A DNA stretch of 57,078 nucleotides from an uncultured Candidatus Thioglobus sp. (GTDB taxonomy: Bacteria > Pseudomonadota > Gammaproteobacteria > PS1 > Pseudothioglobaceae), in contig FXLX01000009.1 of NCBI GenBank assembly GCA_900180385.1, forward strand, positions 1 to 57,078, written 5' to 3'. The notes beneath the pieces are model-generated. The model was not told where the DNA came from. It did no database searches and was given only the letters and a program-made list of their open reading frames with translations. A program made the position numbers and the translations under genes. Within the stretch, counting starts at the first letter, position 1. Every line of letters begins with the position of its first letter. Shown in pieces: positions 1-7,200 of this stretch.

Positions 1-120
1 TTTTATCAGCAAAACGACCAAGAAAGATAGGGTATTTTATCAAAATCTGGTTGATTTGTCTGTGATATATTGTGGTTTTATTGTTATAAATCAGTTTGTT
101 GTGTGGTTTTTAAGGGTTGA

Positions 121-726
121 CTACTTAGTGTACTCAAAGAATGCACCTGGCATATATGGCAAGGCTAGTTTTAAGCTAATATCATCACCATCAAGTGCCG
201 ATTGGCCTGTACCGCTTTTATCGGTAATAAAACCGGTAATTGCATGGTACTTGTTTGCTCGCAACTGTACTGCCGAGCTAACCAGATCAACACCAATGCT
301 TGAACGTTTGTGATCATCTGGGAACTCTTGGTCGTAAAATACATTCACACCACCCATCCAAGTTTGATCAGCATTCAGCATTCTATAACCTAAGCCTAGG
401 TTAAACGTGGTACGATCATCAAATCGGTTGATACCGATTTGATTAAATAAGAAAGCATTTGGATTGGCTTCATCGTAAGCTTTAAGTGCACCAAGTTCAA
501 ACTCTGGCGAGCCATCATTAAACTCCATGTTCAGTTCTGCTTTATCAAAGATACTGTTTAAGCCTTTTAAGCCGGCACCTTCAACGAATGATTCAGTTGC
601 ATTAATAGCTTTGTTTTTTAAGCTGTCAACCGCTTGACTGACTGTTTGTGCGTTAGCACTAAACGACAAGCCTAAGGCAAGTGTAACGGCAGCACTTAGT
701 ACTGTGATTTTTAATGGCTTACTCAC
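121..726 (-). CDS. Inverse autotransporter (intimin/invasin-type) beta-domain protein, shortened
   Basis: 201 residues from a GTG start. Residues 1-26 form a signal peptide (KPLK basic start, hydrophobic core, cleavage after SANA). The part from about residue 60 (GLNSIFDKAELNMEF) to about 175 resembles the N-terminal strands of the inverse-autotransporter beta barrel: GINRFDDRTTFNLGLGYR, then WMGGVNVFYDQEF, then a segment matching the intimin strand that ends in TGF. In intimins the barrel is roughly twice as long and is followed by Ig-like passenger domains. Here the frame stops after an aromatic-rich end (GAFFEYTK), so there is no passenger and probably only half a barrel. It could be a decayed adhesin or a short outer-membrane protein in its own right. 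Family assignment is fairly sure; function is not. Confidence 0.7.
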   Translation of the reverse strand: MSKPLKITVLSAAVTLALGLSFSANAQTVSQAVDSLKNKAINATESFVEGAGLKGLNSIFDKAELNMEFNDGSPEFELGALKAYDEANPNAFLFNQIGINRFDDRTTFNLGLGYRMLNADQTWMGGVNVFYDQEFPDDHKRSSIGVDLVSSAVQLRANKYHAITGFITDKSGTGQSALDGDDISLKLALPYMPGAFFEYTK

Positions 727-774
727 AAATCCTTTCTTTATTTGTGGTTGATGCTGAATTATACATAAATTTAC

Positions 775-851
775 TTACCTATAGGTAATTATTAATTTTT
801 TGAATATTTGAAAATAACTACCCATGAATAGTTTAACTATAGGTAATTATT
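775..851. promoter_or_regulatory. Paired operator-like palindromes between adhesin gene and XRE regulator
   Basis: A perfect 14-bp palindrome, TTACCTATAGGTAA, lies at 775-788. A near copy, TTAACTATAGGTAA (12 of 14 symmetrical), lies at 833-846. The 15-mer CTATAGGTAATTATT is repeated exactly at 779-793 and 837-851, and the second copy ends on the base before the GTG start of the XRE gene. The AGG at 842-844, the only ribosome-binding candidate for that gene, is inside the second site. The symmetry and the divergent layout suggest that the XRE protein binds both sites and controls itself and the adhesin fragment. Binding is inferred. Confidence 0.6.
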
Positions 852-1124
852 GTGACTGACGCACTGAATGAAGCAACACTAAAAGCAATACTGTCACAAA
901 TTACTATTAATGTTAAACGGCAACGAACAATCAAAAATATGACTCAATTGCGACTTGCTGTAGAAATGGGGCACCAAACAGCAGGGTTAATTTCGTGCGC
1001 AGAGGCTGGCATTAACAACAAACACTTTAATATTGAACATTTAGCGACTATTGCCAAAATTTTAGATATTCCAATTATTACCCTATTTGAAAGTGTGGAT
1101 CAGATTTTGAAAAAATCTGACTAA
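852..1124 (+). CDS. XRE-family (HipB-like) helix-turn-helix regulator
   Basis: A 90-residue protein that is almost entirely one HTH_3/XRE domain. Helices run from about residue 12 (LSQITINVKRQRTIKNMTQ) through the recognition region (LAVEMGHQTAGLISCAEAG) to the usual C-terminal stretch HLATIAKILDIPIITLFE. It starts with GTG at 852; the AGGTAA 5-10 bases upstream is the likely ribosome-binding site and is part of a repeated palindrome, suggesting autorepression. No HipA-type partner follows. Instead a hicBA module lies convergently downstream, and beyond it is a second copy of the last 69 bases of this gene. DNA-binding role is confident; targets are unknown. Confidence 0.85.
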   Translation: MTDALNEATLKAILSQITINVKRQRTIKNMTQLRLAVEMGHQTAGLISCAEAGINNKHFNIEHLATIAKILDIPIITLFESVDQILKKSD

Positions 1125-1140
1125 AAATTTGAGAAATAAT
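1053..1140 (+). repeat. Left copy of 88-bp direct repeat flanking hicBA
   Basis: The last 69 coding bases of the XRE gene before its stop, plus 19 bases beyond, recur at 1791-1878. The first 69 bases differ at two positions by my hand alignment; the remaining 19 are less similar (about five differences). The two copies bracket the hicBA module. Confidence 0.85.
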
Positions 1141-1157
1141 TAAATCAATTTACGCTT

Positions 1158-1493
1158 TTATTCTGCAACTCTTTCAGATAGAGTTTTACCAATAAAAGCA
1201 TTCAGAGAAATGCGCTCTTTCAAGGCTTTTTTATAAATTTTTCTATGTAAGTCGGGATCAATTCTAACGTTGAAAACACCTTTGTAAGCTTTTTGTGGTG
1301 CACGTTCTAGTTCGGCACAAGTGTTAATATAATCATCGACACTTTGCTTAAAGTTGGATTCTAGCTCCTCAACATTGGTCGCCTCAAAAGTAACTAAATC
1401 ATCAATCATTTCTAATTTTCCAAAAAAACACTTATCTTCATTAGAGTACTCAACACTACCAATATAATTTTTATATTCAATAATATTACTCAT
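1158..1493 (-). CDS. hicB: HicB-type antitoxin with ribbon-helix-helix tail
   Basis: 111 residues. The N-terminal half (YKNYIGSVEYSNEDKCFFGKLEMIDDLVTFEATNVEELESNFKQSVDDYI) is the partial RNase H-like HicB fold. The C-terminal part (NVRIDPDLHRKIYKKALKERISLNAFIGKTL) is an Arc/MetJ-type ribbon-helix-helix DNA-binding domain. It follows the HicA-type gene with an 8-base overlap (1486-1493), the usual toxin-first hicAB order. It should neutralise HicA and repress the operon. Translation is probably coupled to the toxin gene through the overlap. Confidence 0.88.
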   Translation of the reverse strand: MSNIIEYKNYIGSVEYSNEDKCFFGKLEMIDDLVTFEATNVEELESNFKQSVDDYINTCAELERAPQKAYKGVFNVRIDPDLHRKIYKKALKERISLNAFIGKTLSERVAE

Positions 1494-1740
1494 CGTAAAT
1501 CTCCTTTAATTTCACCTGTATTTGCTTTACTAAATATACTTTCAATATATTGCCTGGATGTGGTTTATGCAGATTTATTAAATTATCTTCTTTTTTGTTA
1601 TAAAACTTTACGGCAGAACCTTTTCCTTCTATTTTTTTATAACCACAGTTTGTTAATAGTGAGCTTAATTCATCAAATATTAAATCTTTTCTAGTAGGTT
1701 TTTCTAGAAATTTCTTTAACAGTTTGTCTTTTTTGCTCAT
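1486..1740 (-). CDS. hicA: HicA-type mRNA interferase toxin
   Basis: 84 residues. The dsRBD-like HicA fold is visible: LLTNCGYKKIEGKGSAVKFYNKKEDNLINLHKPHPGNILKVYLVKQI. The histidine in LHKPHPG corresponds to the catalytic histidine of HicA RNases. An N-terminal extension of about 25 residues (KKDKLLKKFLEKPTRKDLIFDEL) is longer than in minimal HicA proteins but is seen in chromosomal HicA variants. No lesion is visible, so the module appears functional. It is the only module among the accessory toxin genes of the first 2.6 kb that is plainly intact. Confidence 0.87.
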   Translation of the reverse strand: MSKKDKLLKKFLEKPTRKDLIFDELSSLLTNCGYKKIEGKGSAVKFYNKKEDNLINLHKPHPGNILKVYLVKQIQVKLKEIYDE

Positions 1741-1790
1741 AACAATATGGTATCACATTTTAGTTACAAAATTTAATAAATTTAATAATC

Positions 1791-1877
1791 GCCAAAATTT
1801 TAGATATTCCAATTATTACCCTATTTGGAAGTGTAGATCAGATTTTGAAAAAATCTGACAAAAAATATCGAAAATAA
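1791..1877 (+). pseudogene. Duplicated 3' fragment of the XRE regulator gene
   Basis: The frame reads IAKILDIPIITLFGSVDQ and on to a TAA stop at 1875-1877. It repeats the C-terminus of the regulator encoded at 852-1124, with a slightly different tail because the original stop codon is lost (DKKYRK before the new stop). There is no start codon or body upstream, only the promoter side of hicA. It is a remnant of a duplication or insertion and forms the right copy of the direct repeat around hicBA. Confidence 0.85.
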
Positions 1878-2051
1878 TGACAATGGGTGGTTTTTTACTA
1901 TAAAAAATGATTTCTCTTAGCTTAGAGATAGCTAAACCCCTGATTTAAAGCTGAAAAATGCTTATTTTTGACTAAAAATTGACATTCTGAAATGCTATAG
2001 GCCTTGCCTATGAAGAGAATTAAAAAAATTTCGGAAATTTTAAGAATACAA

Positions 2052-2316
2052 CTAAAGACGCTTATAAATATCCTTTCTATGTCCAATTTTGACCACCAAA
2101 ATAACTAACTGATTGTTATTAATCTCGTAAATAACACGATAACTCCCTGATCTAACTCGATGGAATGGATCATTACTTTTTAATTTGGTAATATTTGAAT
2201 TGGGGCAGATCTCGAGAAATGCTGTCGATTTTATTTTTAATCTTAACCAAATCCTGCTTTGGAACACGCTTTAAACTCTTTATAACGCTAGGCCTAAACT
2301 CGACTAAGTATTGCAT
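2052..2316 (-). pseudogene. RelE/ParE-type toxin gene, frameshifted
   Basis: ATG at 2316 directly follows the stop of the Phd-type antitoxin (TAA then ATG with no gap). Its frame reads MQYLVEFRPSVIKSLKRVPK through SISRDLP and then ends early. The next frame continues with NSNITKLKSNDPFHRVRSGS, YRVIYEI and VVKIGHRKDIYKRL, the typical RelE C-terminus. Removing one G from the GGGG run at 2202-2205 restores a continuous 87-residue toxin. The gene is therefore inactivated by a one-base insertion in a homopolymer, or it is switchable by slippage, or the base is a sequencing error. The antitoxin upstream is intact. Confidence 0.85.
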
Positions 2317-2565
2317 TTATAGTCCTAATTGCTTCCAAGTGTCTTCAGCCGAAATATTGTCACCAGACTCTTCCAAAGATTTTTGGGCGTCAATAATATC
2401 CATCTTGTTTTCAATTCTTTGAAGAAGCCTTAACTCTTCAACTGAAACAATAGCGGCCACTTCTTTACCTCTACGAGTAAGTAACACCTGCTCTTGGCCA
2501 TAAGACACTTGATTAATAATTTCGGCAAAATATTTTCTAGCATCCGCTGTAGAAATTGTATTCAT
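2317..2565 (-). CDS. Phd/YefM-family antitoxin
   Basis: 82 residues beginning MNTISTADARKYFAEIINQV, the classic Phd/YefM DNA-binding N-terminus. GQEQVLLTRRGKEVAAIVSVEELRLL follows, and the C-terminal toxin-binding tail contains SAEDTWKQLGL. The AGGAGAAGG ribosome-binding site stands just before the ATG. It is the first gene of a two-gene module whose RelE-type toxin carries a frameshift, so this antitoxin is now unpaired unless it serves another toxin. A perfect -35 hexamer and three GTACAT half-sites lie directly upstream, consistent with autorepression. Confidence 0.88.
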   Translation of the reverse strand: MNTISTADARKYFAEIINQVSYGQEQVLLTRRGKEVAAIVSVEELRLLQRIENKMDIIDAQKSLEESGDNISAEDTWKQLGL

Positions 2566-2587
2566 TACCTTCTCCTATTTTTTTTAT

Positions 2588-2624
2588 ATGTACTAATTGT
2601 ACATCAAGTACATATTAATGTCAA
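2588..2624 (-). promoter_or_regulatory. Promoter and operator of the Phd/RelE module
   Basis: Read on the minus strand, TTGACA (2624-2619) is followed after 17 bases by TACAAT (2601-2596), a near-consensus sigma-70 promoter. ATGTAC-N5-GTACAT (2588-2604) is a perfect inverted repeat over the -10 region, and a third GTACAT half-site lies at 2608-2613 in the spacer. The arrangement fits cooperative repression by the antitoxin. Confidence 0.7.
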
Positions 2625-2632
2625 AAAAAATG

Positions 2633-3319
2633 CTACGCTCGAGCTACTGTTAATACATCACACAACTTAGCGCCTGCCTTTAAAACGGTTTTTGACAATT
2701 CATTTAAGCTAGATCCTGTGGTCATAACATCATCCACCAATAGCACCTTGTTATAAGTCATGGCTTGGGCGCTGAATGCATTCTTAATTTCAATTTTTCG
2801 CTCTTCTAAATTTAAGGTTGATAATGCGCGCGTTGATTTGGTACGCTTAACGCTGGTTCGATCAATCAATACATCGGATTTTTTAGCAAGTATTCTTAAC
2901 AACTCATGGGTTTGGTTATAGCCTCTTTCACGCAAACGATTTGCGCTTAATGGTAATGGAATAATGGCGTCGTACTCACCTTGATCGTTAACAATATCAA
3001 GATACTTTTCATGCAATTTATGCGCAAAAAAATCACCAATGCAGAGCTGATGATCAAACTTAAAACGCTTAATTAAATTAGCACAAACACCTGAATAATC
3101 ATACAAGGCATAGGCATTGATAAATAATGGAGACCGACTTAAGCAAGATCCACAAAAATGCAAATCAGAATTTAAAGGTGCTGCACATGAGCGGCATCGA
3201 TGCTGGCTAACCTGAAGGCTTTGCTCGCAACATTCACACACGCAAAATATTGACTGCTCGGTGCAAAGCACACAAGACTGTTTGGGTATAAAAGCTGTTA
3301 GCCTCGTGTAAATACCCAT
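2633..3319 (-). CDS. comF: ComF family phosphoribosyltransferase-like protein
   Basis: 228 residues. The N-terminus has a double zinc-ribbon pattern (CVLC, CVCECC, CRSC, CGSC within residues 16-60). The C-terminal PRTase domain has the family motif RGYNQTHELLRILA and the PRPP loop VLLVDDVMTTGSS near residue 195. ComF proteins act in DNA uptake and transformation and are thought to couple internalised single-stranded DNA to helicases. The gene starts with ATG inside the last 22 bases of yaaA, so the two are probably co-transcribed. dprA, another transformation gene, lies at 36618-37706. Confidence 0.9.
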   Translation of the reverse strand: MGIYTRLTAFIPKQSCVLCTEQSIFCVCECCEQSLQVSQHRCRSCAAPLNSDLHFCGSCLSRSPLFINAYALYDYSGVCANLIKRFKFDHQLCIGDFFAHKLHEKYLDIVNDQGEYDAIIPLPLSANRLRERGYNQTHELLRILAKKSDVLIDRTSVKRTKSTRALSTLNLEERKIEIKNAFSAQAMTYNKVLLVDDVMTTGSSLNELSKTVLKAGAKLCDVLTVARA

Positions 3320-4050
3320 GTTGTTGAATCAGACATGTCTTCTCTAAAACGATAATCTTCCATGGAAAATGCTTTTAAATCTTGTGGATTTTTTATTCGA
3401 TTTTTAATTATATATTGCACCATGAGTCCACGTGCACGCTTAGCATAAATACCAATAATTTTATATTTGTCGCCTTTGAACTCTTTAAAAGCAATATTGA
3501 TAATTTTGGCTTTTAACGCTTTTTGATCAATGCCTTTAAAATATTCATTAGAAGCCAAATTAATAATTACTTCAGGCTCATCTTCATTCAATACTTTGGA
3601 AATTTTATCACCCCAAAATTCATACAAATTCTTACCTTTTGGATTTTCAAGTCTAGTGCCCATTTCTAAACGATACGGCGCAATTAAATCCAACGGGCGA
3701 ATAACACCATACAAGCCGGACAACATGCGCAGATGATTTTGTGCAAATTCTAAATCTTTTTTGGATAAATTAGGTACGTCAATACCCGTATAAACATCGC
3801 CTTTAAAAGCCAGCAATGCTTGCTTGGAATTTTTAAAATTGAATGGTGTGGAAAAATCTTGGAATCGACCATAATTTAGTGTGGCTAATTTCTCACTGAT
3901 TGACATTAATTTAATCAGCTCACTTTGAGTTTTATCTTTGAGAATATTCACCAGCACTTTCGATTCGTCTAATTGACGAGTAAATGTATGATCATGTATA
4001 TCTGGTGTAGAAAAATCTTGAGTTTTTGAAGGAGAAATAACCGCTAACAT
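3298..4050 (-). CDS. yaaA: YaaA family peroxide-stress protein (UPF0246)
   Basis: 250 residues, close to the family's usual length. It begins MLAVISPSKTQDFSTPD, the conserved N-terminus, and has the LNYGRFQDFSTPF, AFKGDVYTGIDV and HLRMLSGLYGVIRPLDLIAPYRLEMGT blocks. The C-terminal IGIYAKRARGLMVQYIIKNR is also typical. In E. coli YaaA lowers free iron and so limits hydroxyl-radical damage to DNA during peroxide stress. It is the first gene of a two-gene unit with comF and is divergent from gltB. Confidence 0.92.
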   Translation of the reverse strand: MLAVISPSKTQDFSTPDIHDHTFTRQLDESKVLVNILKDKTQSELIKLMSISEKLATLNYGRFQDFSTPFNFKNSKQALLAFKGDVYTGIDVPNLSKKDLEFAQNHLRMLSGLYGVIRPLDLIAPYRLEMGTRLENPKGKNLYEFWGDKISKVLNEDEPEVIINLASNEYFKGIDQKALKAKIINIAFKEFKGDKYKIIGIYAKRARGLMVQYIIKNRIKNPQDLKAFSMEDYRFREDMSDSTTWVFTRG

Positions 4051-4160
4051 AGTCCAGCTTTTTTTAAAATGAATGATTAATAAATATTCTACCTTATTGT
4101 ACGAAGCATATGCACTCTGACACTAAGGGATTTCAGCTTAAATAGAGGGGTGTTTTAGTT

Positions 4161-4166
4161 TATAAT
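4161..4166 (+). promoter_or_regulatory. Possible -10 element of gltB
   Basis: A perfect TATAAT lies 42 bases before the gltB start in the 157-bp divergent gap shared with yaaA. No convincing -35 hexamer lies 16-18 bases upstream, so this is a weak call. Confidence 0.35.
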
Positions 4167-4207
4167 TGGGAGGTTTTTTTCGATCTTTATTTTGTAAATT
4201 TTAGCCT

Positions 4208-7200
4208 ATGAAAACCCCACTATTACATTTGCCAAAAGCGCACGGTCTTTATTCTCCTAGAAATGAAAAGGAAAATTGTGGCGTTGGCTTTATCGCCCAT
4301 ATTAAGGGTGAGCCCTCTCATCAAATTACGCTAGATGCATTAGAAATGCTAACTCGCATGGATCATCGTGGCGGCTGTGGTTGCGAAACAAACACGGGCG
4401 ATGGCGCTGGTATTCTAACCAATATCCCACATGATTTCTTTACCGCTGAAATTCACACTCTGTTTAACACTTCAGTAGCTCAAGGTGATTACGCTGTGGG
4501 TAATATTTTCTTGCCACAAGATAAATCACAACGCACACATTGTATGACACTATTAGAAAAGTCGATTACTAGCGAAGGTCAAACATTAATTGGCTGGAGA
4601 GATGTTCCTGTTGATACTCACAAAGCCAATGTAGGCAACATCGCCAAAGAATCTCAACCAGTCATTAAGCAACTTATTATCGCTAAAGCTGATAATATTG
4701 ATACCAAAGCTTTTGAGCGTGCATTATTTGTTATTAGAAAACAAACATCACACGCCATTCGTACTGATGAGGCTTTGTCAGAAGCAGCTTTATTTTATGT
4801 TTGTAGTTTGTCTACCACCATCATTATCTATAAAGGTATGTTGATGGGGTCACAAGTACTTGATTTTTATACAGATTTATCCAACCCTGAGTATGCAACA
4901 TATCTTGCCATGGTGCATTCAAGATTCTCAACTAATACATTCCCATCATGGGACAGAGCGCAACCTTGTCGCTACATGTCTCACAATGGTGAAATCAATA
5001 CGCGCCAAGGAAACTACAACTGGATGCGCGCTCGTGAAGGCGCATTAGAAAGTGAGTTATTTGCTGACAACCTGGACAAAACACTACCAGTTATTGAAAC
5101 TGATGTTTCTGACTCAGGTAGTTTTGACAATGTTTTAGAATTTTTAATGATGAATGGTCGTAGCTTGCAAGAGGCAGTACTAATGATGGTGCCTGAAGCT
5201 TGGCAAAATGACGCCAATATGAGCGACGAAAGAAAAGCATTTTATGAATATTTTTCAAATGTAATGGAGCCGTGGGATGGGCCAGCTTCCATTGCCTTTA
5301 CTGATGGTCGTTATATTGGCGCCGTACTTGATCGTAATGGATTACGCCCTTCACGCTACTACCTTACTCATGATGACCGCGTTATTATGGCTTCTGAAGT
5401 TGGCGTGGTTGATGTCGCAACGGACAATATTAAAACCAAAGGCCGATTACGTCCAGGAAAAATGTTCTTAGTTGATTTTGACAAAGGTGAATTGGTTGAT
5501 GATGAGACCATTAAGGCTGAATTTGCTGCTAAGAATCCGTACAGAGAGTGGCTAGACGACCAACAAATATATTTATCAGAACTTAACTGTGCAGCTGAGT
5601 CTCATGGATTTCATCCTGAATCGTTGATACACCGCTTAAAAGCATTTGGATATAGCACTGAAACTTTGCAATTTATGCTGCTACCACTGGTAAATGAGCT
5701 TCGTGATCCAGTAGGATCAATGGGTAATGATTCAGCCTTGGCTTGTTTATCTGATCAAACCCGACTTATTTATGATTACTTTAAACAATTATTTGCTCAA
5801 GTTACCAATCCAGCGATCGACTCTATTCGCGAAGAAGTGGTTATGTCACTACGCTGCTCAATTGGACCAGAAGGAAATCTATTAACCGACAAAGCTAAAA
5901 ATGCTCATCGCTTAGTAATCGAGCATCCAATCTTAACCAACGAAGAGACTGCCGCACTAAGACATTGTAATCATCGTGGTTGGACCAGTAAAACCATTGA
6001 CATTACTTATGACATTAATGAAAACAAAAAAATCTCTGATTTACTAGACGACATTTGTACGCAAGGCTCTCAAGCTATTAAAGATGGTTACAGCTTAATT
6101 ATTTTATCTGATCGCAATATTGGCACAAACCGTGTTGCGGTATCAAGTTTATTAGCCTCTTCAGCGCTACACCGTTATTTAGTGGCAAGCTCAGAAAGAA
6201 CACAAGTTGGTATTATTGTAGAAACAGGCGAAGCTCGCGAAGTTCATCATTTTTGCTTATTAACGGGTTTCGGTGCTGATGCGATCAACCCTTACTTAGC
6301 TTTTGAAGCACTATGGCAAGCACGCAGAGATGGCATGATTAGCATGAATAGTGATGAAGCTATCATTGCCGCTTATCGCAAAGGCGCTGCCAAAGGCATG
6401 CTTAAAGTGATGGCCAAAATGGGTATTTCTACATTAGAGTCATACAAAGGTGCACAAATCTTTGAAGCGGTTGGCTTGGCGCCAGAAATAATGGAGAAAT
6501 GTTTCTTTGAAACTGCATCACGTATTGATGGTGTGAACTTTGACATTCTACAAGCTGAAAGTGAAAAGCGTCACCACCACGCTTACAACACTGAAACACT
6601 AGACAATCCTGGTCAATACCATTGGAGAAGTGGTGGCGAAACCCACATGTGGGATCCGAAAGCAATTTCAAACCTGCAATTGGCTGCTAAAAATAATGAT
6701 GAATCTGCTTATTGGGCATTCTCTAAGCATGCCAATGAAGAAGGTACTCGTAACTCAACGTTACGTGGATTGATGTCGTTCAAACAAGGCAATCCAATTT
6801 CAATTGATGAGGTTGAATCAGCCCAAGAAATTGTCAAGCGATTTGCCACTGGTGCCATGAGTTTCGGCTCTATTTCTGCCGAGTCTCACGAATCACTTGC
6901 CATTGCTATGAACCGCTTAGGTGGCAAATCAAACACAGGTGAAGGTGGCGAAGATGCTAAGCGCTGGACGCCAGATGAAAATGGTGATTCACGTCGAAGT
7001 GCGATTAAGCAAGTAGCCTCTGGTCGTTTTGGCGTTACCATTGACTACCTCAACAATGCAGATGAAATTCAAATTAAAATATCGCAAGGTGCCAAGCCAG
7101 GTGAAGGTGGCGAATTACCAGGCTCAAAAGTAGATGAAGGCATTGCTGCTATTCGTCATTCAATACCAGGCGTGGGTTTAATCTCTCCTCCTCCTCATCA

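Noticed and set aside
779..851. CRISPR-like repeats from the two 15-mers
   Set aside because: Only two copies, 58 bases apart, and palindromic operator character. No array.
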